32,467 nucleotides of DNA from Candidatus Colicola caccequi (GTDB taxonomy: Bacteria; Bacteroidota; Bacteroidia; Bacteroidales; Paludibacteraceae). This document shows, one piece after another, positions 16,896-24,941 of the stretch. The notes under the pieces were generated by a model that was given only the letters and a program-made list of their open reading frames with translations, made no database searches and had not been told where the DNA came from. The stretch covers positions 1 to 32,467 of the forward strand of contig JAGHTR010000215.1 of NCBI GenBank assembly GCA_018065205.1, read 5' to 3'. The first letter of the stretch is position 1, and every line of letters begins with the position of its first letter. Both the position numbers and the translations under genes were made by a program.

Positions 16896-18017
16896 ATGAA
16901 TTCACATAAAATAGCATTTGTTGGAAATAGTTCCAAAACAATGTATAATTTCCGTTATGGAGTGATGGCCGCTTTGGTTAAAGATGGTTATCAAGTAACC
17001 GTTATTGCTCCTAAAGATAGTGATATAACCCCCTTCCGGCAAGCGGGTATTCGGTTTATATCCATTGAGATAGATTGTAAGGGAATGAATCCGTTCTTAG
17101 ATATTAAGTTGGTGCGAGAACTGACTAAATTATACAAAAAAGAGCGATTTGATTATATTTTTCATTACACTATCAAACCCGTCATTTATGGTGGTTGGGC
17201 GGCAGCGATGGCTAAGATACCACAGACTTCCGTAGTGACAGGATTAGGATATACTTTTATTCGGAAGGGTTGGATTAATCGACTCAGTCAATGCTTATAT
17301 CGCAGTTCGTTAAAACATGCCAACGAGGTGTGGTTCTTAAATCAAGAAGATAAGACCTTGTTTGTTGAACGCGATATTGTAGCTGCTCGCAAAGCTCGCA
17401 TCATAAGCGGAGAAGGCGTCAACATGGAGCGTTTCAAACCCAAATCGGGAAATCCAACTAATTTCTCCTTCTTGTATGTTGGACGTGTGTTATGGGATAA
17501 GGGGGTAGGTGAGTTTGTAGCTGCAGCCAAAGAAGTGAAGAAACAACATCCTAAGGTGTGTTTTAAGATATTAGGTCCTTTGGGAGCCAGTAACCCGGCA
17601 TCAATCAGTAGCGAGCAGATGGATGAATGGGAAAAGACCGGGGCTGTTAAATACTTAGGCGAAACCAATGATGTTGTTCCGTATATAGCCAATACCTCTT
17701 GTTTGGTTCTGCCTTCTTACCGAGAAGGAGTTTCCCGTGTACTATTAGAGGCCGCCTCAATGGCCAAGCCCATCATTGCATCTAATGTACCAGGCTGTCG
17801 AGAAGTAGTGGTGAACGGACTTAATGGATTCCTTTGTGAGCCCCAAAATACCAGCAGTTTGATTGCCTGTATGATGCACATCCTGTCATTGAGCGAAGAA
17901 GAGAGGCAAGAATTTGGTAATAATGGAAGGGAGCATGTTCGTCAGTTATACGATGAAGAGATTATTATTCAATTATATCGTGACCGCTTGACGGATTTAT
18001 TAGCCGAGTCATGCTAA
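16896..18017 (+). CDS. family 4 glycosyltransferase (PglA/Wbp-type)
   Basis: A 373-aa GT-B enzyme. The N-terminus KIAFVGNSSKTMYNFRYGV is like PglA-type transferases that act on undecaprenyl-linked N-acetyl sugars. The C-terminal domain has FLYVGRVLWDKGV and the E-x7-E catalytic/donor motif as REGVSRVLLEAASMAKP. It starts three bases after the previous stop and overlaps the next gene by seven bases. A HexNAc transfer role is a family-level guess. Confidence 0.88.
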   Translation: MNSHKIAFVGNSSKTMYNFRYGVMAALVKDGYQVTVIAPKDSDITPFRQAGIRFISIEIDCKGMNPFLDIKLVRELTKLYKKERFDYIFHYTIKPVIYGGWAAAMAKIPQTSVVTGLGYTFIRKGWINRLSQCLYRSSLKHANEVWFLNQEDKTLFVERDIVAARKARIISGEGVNMERFKPKSGNPTNFSFLYVGRVLWDKGVGEFVAAAKEVKKQHPKVCFKILGPLGASNPASISSEQMDEWEKTGAVKYLGETNDVVPYIANTSCLVLPSYREGVSRVLLEAASMAKPIIASNVPGCREVVVNGLNGFLCEPQNTSSLIACMMHILSLSEEERQEFGNNGREHVRQLYDEEIIIQLYRDRLTDLLAESC

Positions 18018-18829
18018 ATATCAGTATCGTCCTATATAACCCTGATTGGACACAAGTGAATAACTTGTGTGATGAATTATTGCGTGCCAAGTGCGCACGT
18101 AGAATTTTTCTGGTGGATAATTCGCCAAAAATGACGTATTCATCGGAAGAAAAGAAAAAAATCACTTATCAATGGAATGAGGGAAATAATTTGGGGTATG
18201 GTACGGCGCATAATATTGCCATCCGCCAAAGCGTGAGATGGCATACACCATTGCATTTAGTGATTAATTCCGATGTGTGGATTAATGCGGAGGACTTAGA
18301 TTTACTGCATGATTTTATGATGGAACACGGCGAAGTTGGTAGTTTGATGCCCAAGGTGGTTTATCCCAATGGCGAATTGCAGTATGTATGTAAGTTGCTG
18401 CCTAATCCATGGAATGTGTTCGCTCGTCGTTTTTTGCCGATGAAATGGACGAAAAAGAGCAATGAGCGGTATGAATTGCGGAACATGGGATATGATCGTC
18501 CAATGAATGTACCGTATTTAAGTGGCTGCTTTATGTTGTTACAGACCGCAGCGGTATTGAAGGCACGATTATTTGATGAGCGGTATTTTATGTATCCGGA
18601 GGATATAGATTTAACGCGCACGATTCATCGGGATTATCTGACGCTATACTATCCTGCTGTCACGATTATTCATGACCATGCAAAAGCGTCTTACCATAAT
18701 TGGAAGATGACCTGGGTACATATTACCAATATGTGCCGTTATTTCAATAAGTGGGGGTGGTTGTTTGATAAGGAGAGACGTCTCTTTAATCGCCTTACAT
18801 TGTCTCAATTCGATACGTTAGGTAAATAG
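18011..18829 (+). CDS. family 2 glycosyltransferase (WbbL/rhamnosyltransferase-like)
   Basis: A 272-aa GT-A enzyme. Conserved blocks are NISIVLYNPDW, FLVDNSP, NEGNNLGYGTAHNIAI, the metal-site strand LVINSDVWI, LSGCFMLLQTAAV and YPEDIDLTRTIHRDY. The order matches WbbL-type transferases. It is the last gene of the polysaccharide operon. Its 3' end overlaps, tail to tail, the last 35 bases of the antiporter gene on the other strand, and there is no terminator hairpin there that I can see. Confidence 0.87.
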   Translation: MLNISIVLYNPDWTQVNNLCDELLRAKCARRIFLVDNSPKMTYSSEEKKKITYQWNEGNNLGYGTAHNIAIRQSVRWHTPLHLVINSDVWINAEDLDLLHDFMMEHGEVGSLMPKVVYPNGELQYVCKLLPNPWNVFARRFLPMKWTKKSNERYELRNMGYDRPMNVPYLSGCFMLLQTAAVLKARLFDERYFMYPEDIDLTRTIHRDYLTLYYPAVTIIHDHAKASYHNWKMTWVHITNMCRYFNKWGWLFDKERRLFNRLTLSQFDTLGK

Positions 18830-19811
18830 CGTATATCACTACCATTAATATTCCATGCCACCGCTTTATCTCATGCTTGGGATTGGCATAGATGAACAGC
18901 ATCACCAGGATACTGCTCAATGTTACCATGGCTGCATCTAACCAGAGTCCCGGGTAGATGGGTAGAGGATGGATGAGGGCACTTGTTCCGAGAATAAAGA
19001 AGATGTTGAAGATATTGGAACCAATTACATTACCGATAGCGATGTCGGTATTGTGGCGATAGGCTGCGATGCACGATGTGGCAAGTTCCGGTAGGGATGT
19101 GCCGAGGGCTACAATGGTGAGTCCAATGATGGCATCACTAACTCCTAATTGATGGGCGATGGAGGTCGCAGAGCGTACAATGAGTTCACCGCCAATAACC
19201 AATGCAATCAATCCAACGATGATTAATAGGAAGGCATAGACGAAGCGCATGGTTACCTTGTTCTCGCTTTTTTTATCGGGTAAAGACTTGGCTACGTGCA
19301 GGCTATGCCACATAAAAATAAGGAAGCAGAAGAGCAGAACGCATCCGCCGATGGCTGATATAAATCCGCTTTGTAAACTGAAATATCCCCAATGAGTGTG
19401 GTTGAATTCGTATGGATGGGTATATGTAGCAAATAGTAATACGAGTATTCCTGCTAATAAAGACCAGGGCATGTCAAACTGCCGGCATGAGCGTTGGGAA
19501 GATAGCGGATAGATGATGGCAGCGAGCCCTAAGATGATGAATGTGTTGATAGAGTTGCTGCCTAAGATATTGGTAATAGCAATCTCGGTATTATGATTAA
19601 AGGCTGCAACGGTACTGACTATAAATTCCGGCATAGAAGTACCAAGTGCCACGACAGTTAGACCAATCACTAAATCGCTGACCCCCATTCGAGTAGCAAT
19701 GGCAGAAGCACCGTTCACTAGCCAATCGGCGCCCTTGACAAGGAGCGCAAAACCGATGATGATAGCCACTGAGGCGAACCATGGATTGGAGAAAAAGGAT
19801 TGCACGTCCAT
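18795..19811 (-). CDS. CaCA-family sodium/calcium antiporter (YrbG type)
   Basis: A 338-aa membrane protein with two inverted homologous halves, the defining trait of the Ca2+/cation antiporters. The first alpha-repeat has GLTVVALGTSMPEFIVS and ILGSNSINTFIILG; the second has GLTIVALGTSLPELATS and VIGSNIFNIFFILG. The Glu in each PE motif and the Asn/Ser in GSN are the ion-binding residues. About ten hydrophobic segments can be drawn. It follows ychF on the same strand by 86 bases filled by an 11-bp tandem repeat; no promoter with TAnnTTTG is evident there, so it is probably read from the ychF promoter. Confidence 0.92.
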   Translation of the reverse strand: MDVQSFFSNPWFASVAIIIGFALLVKGADWLVNGASAIATRMGVSDLVIGLTVVALGTSMPEFIVSTVAAFNHNTEIAITNILGSNSINTFIILGLAAIIYPLSSQRSCRQFDMPWSLLAGILVLLFATYTHPYEFNHTHWGYFSLQSGFISAIGGCVLLFCFLIFMWHSLHVAKSLPDKKSENKVTMRFVYAFLLIIVGLIALVIGGELIVRSATSIAHQLGVSDAIIGLTIVALGTSLPELATSCIAAYRHNTDIAIGNVIGSNIFNIFFILGTSALIHPLPIYPGLWLDAAMVTLSSILVMLFIYANPKHEIKRWHGILMVVIYAIYLTYRIETM

Positions 19812-19819
19812 AAGTTAGC

Positions 19820-19884
19820 AATGTTATGAGAATGTTATGAGAATGTTATGACAATGTTATGACAATGTTATGAGAATGTTATGA
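19820..19884. repeat. 11-bp tandem repeat AATGTTATGA(G/C), six copies
   Basis: Five full 11-bp units (ending G, G, C, C, G) plus a sixth of 10 bp lie head to tail between the ychF stop and the antiporter start, filling most of that gap. On the transcribed strand the unit reads (G/C)TCATAACATT. The period is close to one helical turn. No hairpin forms within the array. Confidence 0.97.
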
Positions 19885-19897
19885 TAAGGACACTGCT

Positions 19898-21004
19898 TTA
19901 TACGTTGAATAGGAAGTGCATAATGTCACCGTCTTGGACGAGGTAGTCTTTTCCTTCTACTCCTAATTTACCAGCTGCGCGGCAAGCAACTTCACCACCG
20001 AGTGTGATAAAATCGTTGTATTTAATTACTTCTGCGCGGATGAATCCTCGCTCAAAATCGGTATGAATGACTCCTGCACATCGCGGTGCATTCCATCCTG
20101 CGCGGAAGGTCCAAGCACGCACATCATCGCTGCCGGCGGTGAGAAACGAGCGAAGGTTAAGCAGGGCGGAGGCGGCTTTAATTAGACGATTGACACCACT
20201 TTCGGAGAGACCAATTTCTTCTAAGAACATTTGTCGTTCCTCGTAACTCTCCAATTCTGCTATTTCGGATTCTATCTTAGCGGCCACTACAATTACTTGT
20301 GCATCCTCGTTGGCTACGACTTTTTTGACGCGTTCTACATAGTCGTTACCAGAAACGGCAGAAGCTTCGTCTACGTTGCAGACATAGAGAACGGGCTTAT
20401 TGGTGAGTAGGCACATTTCTTTAGCAGCAGCCTCTTCGTCCTTGGAATTCAGTTCCACAGTGCGGGCGTTGAGCCCCTGCGACAATGCCTCATGATAGCG
20501 TTGCATCACTTCAAGGGCTAGTTTTGCCTGTTTATCGCCTCCTGCTTTAGCTTGTTTTTCTGTCTTTACAATACGACTCTCAATCGTTTCCAAATCTTTA
20601 AGTTGCAATTCGGCATCAATGATCTCTTTATCTCGAATAGGATCAACAGTACCATCAACGTGCACCACATTATCGTCATCAAAACAACGTAATACATGAA
20701 TGATGGCATCGCAGTCGCGTATGTTACTTAGAAATTTATTCCCCAGTCCTTCCCCCTTGCTGGCTCCCTTAACAAGGCCGGCTATGTCTACTATTTCTAC
20801 CGTTGTAGGAATGACGCCGCGCTCGGGGTGACATAACTCACCTAATTTAATAAGGCGCTCATCAGGAACGGTGATTACACCAACATTGGGCTCAATGGTG
20901 CAGAAAGGGAAGTTAGCCGATTGTGCCTTAGCGGATGATAAACAATTAAATAGGGTTGATTTGCCTACATTAGGCAGCCCCACAATACCACATTGCAATG
21001 ACAT
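19898..21004 (-). CDS. ychF: redox-regulated ATPase/GTPase YchF (OLA1 family)
   Basis: A 368-aa Obg-family protein, near the usual 363-367 aa. G1 is GLPNVGKS at residues 9-16, G3 is DIAGLVKGAS, and the G4 position is NVDE in place of NKxD, which in this family favours ATP over GTP. The C-terminal TGS domain (TFRAGWNAPRCAGVIHTDFERGFIRAEVI to the end) is intact. It binds ribosomes and is linked to stress and oxidative responses in other bacteria. The promoter is shared, back to back, with comF. Confidence 0.96.
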   Translation of the reverse strand: MSLQCGIVGLPNVGKSTLFNCLSSAKAQSANFPFCTIEPNVGVITVPDERLIKLGELCHPERGVIPTTVEIVDIAGLVKGASKGEGLGNKFLSNIRDCDAIIHVLRCFDDDNVVHVDGTVDPIRDKEIIDAELQLKDLETIESRIVKTEKQAKAGGDKQAKLALEVMQRYHEALSQGLNARTVELNSKDEEAAAKEMCLLTNKPVLYVCNVDEASAVSGNDYVERVKKVVANEDAQVIVVAAKIESEIAELESYEERQMFLEEIGLSESGVNRLIKAASALLNLRSFLTAGSDDVRAWTFRAGWNAPRCAGVIHTDFERGFIRAEVIKYNDFITLGGEVACRAAGKLGVEGKDYLVQDGDIMHFLFNV

Positions 21005-21054
21005 GATAGTGTATATTTATAGGATTAACGTTGCTATTCATTAAAATAAGCATG

Positions 21055-21086
21055 CAAAGGTACAAAAATATTTGCATATATGCAAA
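21055..21086 (-). promoter_or_regulatory. ychF promoter using the right arm of a shared dyad
   Basis: On the minus strand TTG (21085-21083) is followed after exactly 20 bases by TACCTTTG (21062-21055). The TTG is in one arm of the perfect palindrome TTTGCATATATGCAAA at 21071-21086. The predicted leader before the ychF ATG is about 45 nt. Confidence 0.82.
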
Positions 21087-21102
21087 AAAAAGAGTATTTT
21101 TG
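21071..21102 (+). promoter_or_regulatory. comF promoter using the left arm of the same dyad
   Basis: The same palindrome at 21071-21086 gives a plus-strand TTG (21072-21074), followed after 20 bases by TATTTTTG (21095-21102). Transcription should start near 21106, which lies after two of the three possible ATG codons and so decides the comF start. Confidence 0.82.
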
Positions 21103-21127
21103 CATGCATAATCGCAATTATTTATTG

Positions 21128-21817
21128 ATGTTACGCATAGTAAATGCCATATTAGATGTTTTTTTCCCGCGAACTTGCCCTGCTTGTGGTCAATTGTTAG
21201 GAGAACACGAGTCCATTTGTGAGGAGTGCCTCTCTAAATTGGATCGTACCCAGCAGGCGTTATATAGGGATAATGTGGTTGAGACTATTTTTGAAAAGGA
21301 AAAGCACTTTAGTTATGGTGGTAGTTGGTTGTGGTATCAAAAGGGCACGTATTTGCAGAAAATGATTCATATGGCTAAGTTTGGTCGTGGAAATCCGTTA
21401 TGGTTGGAGCAGATGGGTCGAGAAGCTGCGAAAGAATGGGAGGAATACGGCTTTTTTGACGGTATAGATGTGATAGTGCCCATACCTTTGCATCCTAAGC
21501 GGTTGAGAATAAGAGGATTTAATCAATCAGAGGCGATTGCAAAGGGGATGTCTGATGTGCTGAAAATCCCGATGGATACTGATCATTTGACGCGTGAGGT
21601 GAATAATAGAAAGCAGTCGCAATCCTCCAAGATAGAACGAGAGCATTTAAAGGAGGGCCTATTCAAGGTCAATCATCCTGAGGAGTGGTATGAAAAAACG
21701 ATTATGTTGGTGGATGATATTATTACGACAGGGGCCACGTTTCGCGCAGCAACGCATGCTTTGAAAGATGTTTATAATTGCAAAATTGTGATATTTTCCC
21801 TTGCAAAAACGAAATAG
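21128..21817 (+). CDS. comF: ComF family phosphoribosyltransferase-like protein
   Basis: A 229-aa protein with an N-terminal zinc module (C17, C20, C31, C34; CPACG and CEEC) and a PRTase domain ending in the PRPP-loop motif MLVDDIITTGAT. VPIPLHPKRLRIRGFNQSEAIAK is the ComF hallmark. ComF is needed for DNA uptake in competent bacteria; in Bacteroidota its role is not clear. The frame is open from 21080, but the promoter -7 box covers 21095-21102, so the ATGs at 21080 and 21104 lie before or at the expected transcript start. ATG 21128 (MLRIVNAILDVFFPRTC) fits both the promoter and the family's usual N-terminus. Confidence 0.88.
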   Translation: MLRIVNAILDVFFPRTCPACGQLLGEHESICEECLSKLDRTQQALYRDNVVETIFEKEKHFSYGGSWLWYQKGTYLQKMIHMAKFGRGNPLWLEQMGREAAKEWEEYGFFDGIDVIVPIPLHPKRLRIRGFNQSEAIAKGMSDVLKIPMDTDHLTREVNNRKQSQSSKIEREHLKEGLFKVNHPEEWYEKTIMLVDDIITTGATFRAATHALKDVYNCKIVIFSLAKTK

Positions 21818-21818
21818 A

Positions 21819-21850
21819 TTTGCATACATGCAAATTATTTTGTATTTTTG
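21819..21850 (+). promoter_or_regulatory. nadB operon promoter with palindromic -33 dyad
   Basis: TTTGCATACATGCAAA (21819-21834) begins one base after the comF stop. Its TTG (21820-21822) is followed after 20 bases by TATTTTTG (21843-21850). The predicted leader before the nadB ATG is about 37 nt. Confidence 0.82.
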
Positions 21851-21890
21851 CGGTCGTTTTTTGAAATAAGGTAAAAAATATATAGGTATA

Positions 21891-23492
21891 ATGACCAAAA
21901 AGTATGATTTTCTCATTATCGGTGGTGGGGTAGCCGGTATGAGTTTTGCACTAAAAATAGCGCGCACCCAAAAGTATAAGATTGCTTTATGCTGTAAGAC
22001 GAGTCTGGATGAGGCCAATACGGCTAAGGCTCAGGGTGGCATAGCGAGTGTGACCAATCTGTTGGTGGATGACTTTGAGAAGCACATCCATGATACGATG
22101 GTGGCGGGTGACTGGATTAGTGATCCGGCAGCCGTAGAGCAAGTCGTTCGTAATGCACCTAAACAGATTATGGAGTTGGTGCAATGGGGTGTTAATTTTG
22201 ATAAGAAAGAAGATGGTCAGTTTGATTTGCATCGCGAGGGTGGTCATAGTGAGTTCCGTATCTTGCACCACGCCGACGATACGGGTGCCGAGATCCAGCG
22301 AGGACTGATGGAAGCCGTGCGTCATAACCCATTTATTGATGTGCTGGAGAATCATTTTGCAGTAGAGATTATTACGCAGCACCACTTGGGTGTGCGCGTG
22401 ACGAGAAGAACTCCGGATATTGAATGTTACGGAGCCTATATCTTGAATCCGGACACGCATAAGATTGATACCTATTTAAGTCGGGTAACGTTGATGGCTA
22501 CCGGAGGTACGGGGGCTATCTATGCTACGACGACTAATCCTAATATTGCTACCGGAGATGGTATAGCAATGGTGTATAGAGCAAAGGGGCAAGTGCAAGG
22601 TATGGAATTTGTGCAATTCCACCCTACGGCTTTATTCCACCCCGGGGAGACGCATCCGGCCTATTTGATAACAGAGGCTATGCGTGGATATGGAGGAATT
22701 TTGCGTTTGCCGAATGGAGAAGAGTTTATGCAAAAGTACGATGAACGCTTGAGTTTAGCGCCGCGTGATATTGTAGCTCGTGCCATTGATAATGAGATGA
22801 AGATTCATGGTCTGGACCATGTTTGCTTGGATGTAACACACAAGAATGCAGAGGAAACGAAACACCATTTCCCCAATATTTACCAAAAGTGCTTATCCAT
22901 TGGTATTGATATCACAAAGGAATACATTCCGGTTGCCCCGTGTGCGCACTATATGTGCGGAGGTATCAAGGTGAACTTAGATGGAGAGAGTTCCATTCAT
23001 CGTTTATATGCCGTAGGTGAATGCTCTTGCACAGGTCTTCATGGCGGCAACCGCCTGGCTAGCAATAGTTTAATAGAAGCGGTGGTGTATGCAGATGCTG
23101 CAGCTAAGCATAGTTTGAGTGTGATAGAGAATTATGACTTCCATCCCAATATCCCGGATTGGAATGATGAAGGCACAATGAGTAATGAGGAAAAAGTACT
23201 GATTAGTCAGGATATGCGTGAGGTTGGTCAGATTATGTCCACGTATGTGGGTATTGTTCGTAGTGATTTGCGATTAAGACGTGCTTGGGAAAGGTTAGAT
23301 TTGTTGTATGAAGAAACAGAAGACCTATTTAAGCGCGTGAAAGCGACTCGTGATATTTGCGAATTGAGAAATATGATTAATGTGGGTTATTTGATTACAC
23401 GTCAAGCTTTGGAGAGGAAGGAGAGCAGGGGTTTGCATTACACAATTGATTATCCAAAGAATCCAAATAACAATACGCAGGAAGTGTGGTAA
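21891..23492 (+). CDS. nadB: L-aspartate oxidase NadB
   Basis: A 533-aa FAD enzyme that oxidises L-aspartate to iminoaspartate, the first step of de novo NAD synthesis; NadA and NadC then act but are not in this window. The FAD-binding start FLIIGGGVAGMSFAL, the AKAQGGIASV motif, HREGGHSEFRILH, the covalent-free flavin site region EFVQFHPTALF and CAHYMCGGIKV are all present. ECSCTGLHGGNRLASNSLIEAVVYA is the C-terminal FAD motif. The family's fumarate reductase relatives are excluded by these NadB-type features. It heads a probable operon with a C40 peptidase one base downstream. Confidence 0.94.
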   Translation: MTKKYDFLIIGGGVAGMSFALKIARTQKYKIALCCKTSLDEANTAKAQGGIASVTNLLVDDFEKHIHDTMVAGDWISDPAAVEQVVRNAPKQIMELVQWGVNFDKKEDGQFDLHREGGHSEFRILHHADDTGAEIQRGLMEAVRHNPFIDVLENHFAVEIITQHHLGVRVTRRTPDIECYGAYILNPDTHKIDTYLSRVTLMATGGTGAIYATTTNPNIATGDGIAMVYRAKGQVQGMEFVQFHPTALFHPGETHPAYLITEAMRGYGGILRLPNGEEFMQKYDERLSLAPRDIVARAIDNEMKIHGLDHVCLDVTHKNAEETKHHFPNIYQKCLSIGIDITKEYIPVAPCAHYMCGGIKVNLDGESSIHRLYAVGECSCTGLHGGNRLASNSLIEAVVYADAAAKHSLSVIENYDFHPNIPDWNDEGTMSNEEKVLISQDMREVGQIMSTYVGIVRSDLRLRRAWERLDLLYEETEDLFKRVKATRDICELRNMINVGYLITRQALERKESRGLHYTIDYPKNPNNNTQEVW

Positions 23493-23493
23493 T

Positions 23494-24285
23494 ATGAGAA
23501 AAGCTATTGTGTTACATAGTGTAGTACCTGTTCGTGGCGAAGCAAAAGAGACTGCGGGTCAGGAGACCCAATTGGTCTTTGCTGAGACATGTACTATTGT
23601 GGAGGAAAAAGACCGATGGATGCGGGTAAAAAACGATGCTGATGGTCAGGAAGGCTGGGTGGATAGTAAGATGATTACCGAGATGAGCGAGACCGAATGG
23701 CAAATCATGAAAGAGGCGCAGCAGGGGATAAAGGCACGGGTTAAGATGCCAATGGCTTATGCGGTGAGCATGAATAATGGTCAAACTATTCCGTTAACAG
23801 CCGGAACGTTTCTGCCGGAATATAAAGATGGTCAATTCACTATTTTAGGCGTCTCTTTTCGAATTGACCCGTCTATGGTAGCCGAACAACCAATGGAGTT
23901 GACTGAGGAAAACATGCTCAATACGATTCGTTTCTTCTTGAATATTCCTTATTTATGGGGCGGCAAGAATGCGATGGGTATGGATTGTTCCGGATTTACC
24001 CAAACGGTACATGCGTTATTTGGTCATCACTTACTGCGTAATGCCAGCGAACAGGTGCAACAGGGGCAGGAAGTGAAGAGTCTGACCGAGGCACAGATAG
24101 GGGATTTGGCTTTCTTTGATCATGAGGACGGAAAAATCAGTCATGTGGGTTTGTTGTTGGATAAGGATAGAATTGTGCATTGCAGCGGTAGGGTGAAGGT
24201 GGAAAAGATTGATGAAAAGGGTATTTTTTCGGTGGAACGAGGTAATGTATATACGCATCATTTAGCAACCATTAGACGATATTGA
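23494..24285 (+). CDS. NlpC/P60 (C40) peptidase with SH3-type N-terminus, probably cytoplasmic
   Basis: A 263-aa cysteine peptidase. The N-terminal half looks like bacterial SH3-type domains (VPVRGEAKETAG at the start, WVDSKMI). The catalytic domain has C165 (MGMDCSGFTQ), H217 (KISHVGLL) and H229 (RIVHCSG), the expected triad. The build resembles YkfC, which cuts gamma-D-Glu-diamino acid bonds in murein peptides. No signal peptide or membrane segment is visible, so a role in peptidoglycan recycling inside the cell is likely. The frame is open from 23446, but that would overlap nadB by 47 bases; ATG 23494 is one base after the nadB stop and is preferred. Confidence 0.86.
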   Translation: MRKAIVLHSVVPVRGEAKETAGQETQLVFAETCTIVEEKDRWMRVKNDADGQEGWVDSKMITEMSETEWQIMKEAQQGIKARVKMPMAYAVSMNNGQTIPLTAGTFLPEYKDGQFTILGVSFRIDPSMVAEQPMELTEENMLNTIRFFLNIPYLWGGKNAMGMDCSGFTQTVHALFGHHLLRNASEQVQQGQEVKSLTEAQIGDLAFFDHEDGKISHVGLLLDKDRIVHCSGRVKVEKIDEKGIFSVERGNVYTHHLATIRRY

Positions 24286-24938
24286 TGTTTGGGGCTTTTT
24301 TCTTTGATTTAGACGGAACGCTATTTGATAGTATGGCGAATCATGCTCAGGCATGGGAAGAAGTGATGACTCGACATGGGTTGTCATTCTCCGTGCATGA
24401 TTGCTATGTGAACGAAGGTCGCACGGGTCAGGATGTGATTCATGAGGCGATATGGCGTAAGGAGCATAGAGAGGCTACCGAGGAGGAAATATGGCGTATT
24501 TATCGGGAAAAGACTGAGACTTTTCGGAAGAAAGGTCAGACAGGTCCGATAGCGGGAGCACCGGATGTGTTGGCATACTTGCAGGATAAGGCGCAGTTAT
24601 GGATAGTGACCGGCAGTGGTCAGCAAACGTTATTTGATCAATTGGACGGAGTGTTTCCCGGAATCTTTACTCGTGAACACATGATTACGGCTTATGATGT
24701 AGTGAAGGGCAAACCGGATCCGGAGCCGTATATTCGTGCATGGGAGCGCAGCGGTCTAAAAAAGGAGGAGTGTTGTGTGGTGGAGAATGCTCCGTTGGGT
24801 ATTATATCCGGTAAGGCGGCAGGATTGTATGTTGTGGCTATCAATACCGGAGTGCTAGACGATGATTTGCTCTGGCAAGCCGGAGCGAATCAAGTGTTTA
24901 AGTCAATGGCTGACTTTTTGAAGTGGCTGCAAGATTAG
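24285..24938 (+). CDS. HAD superfamily phosphatase, beta-phosphoglucomutase-like
   Basis: A 217-aa HAD hydrolase with a helical cap after motif I. Motif I is FFFDLDGTLFDS with nucleophile D8 and D10; motif II is VTGSGQ; the motif III lysine is in GKPDPEPY; motif IV is VVENAPLGIISGKAAG. These fit beta-phosphoglucomutase and related sugar-phosphate phosphatases; motif IV has EN in place of ED. The ATG overlaps the TGA of the peptidase gene by one base, and a TTG one codon earlier is less likely. It ends three bases before the convergent helix-hairpin-helix gene. The substrate is unknown. Confidence 0.87.
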   Translation: MFGAFFFDLDGTLFDSMANHAQAWEEVMTRHGLSFSVHDCYVNEGRTGQDVIHEAIWRKEHREATEEEIWRIYREKTETFRKKGQTGPIAGAPDVLAYLQDKAQLWIVTGSGQQTLFDQLDGVFPGIFTREHMITAYDVVKGKPDPEPYIRAWERSGLKKEECCVVENAPLGIISGKAAGLYVVAINTGVLDDDLLWQAGANQVFKSMADFLKWLQD

Positions 24939-24941
24939 TAA

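Noticed and set aside
12217..18829. Polysaccharide operon as a recent mobile insertion
   Set aside because: No transposase, integrase, direct repeats or tRNA edges are seen. It may be a strain-variable locus, but one sequence cannot show that.
19820..19884. Six ATG-TTA-TGA mini-ORFs on the plus strand, or a CRISPR-like array
   Set aside because: The mini-ORFs are a by-product of the 11-bp unit and lie antisense to the operon. Units are contiguous with no spacers, so it is not a CRISPR.
21987..22460. A 157-codon open frame opposite nadB
   Set aside because: It lies wholly within the FAD-binding half of nadB on the other strand and shows no domain.
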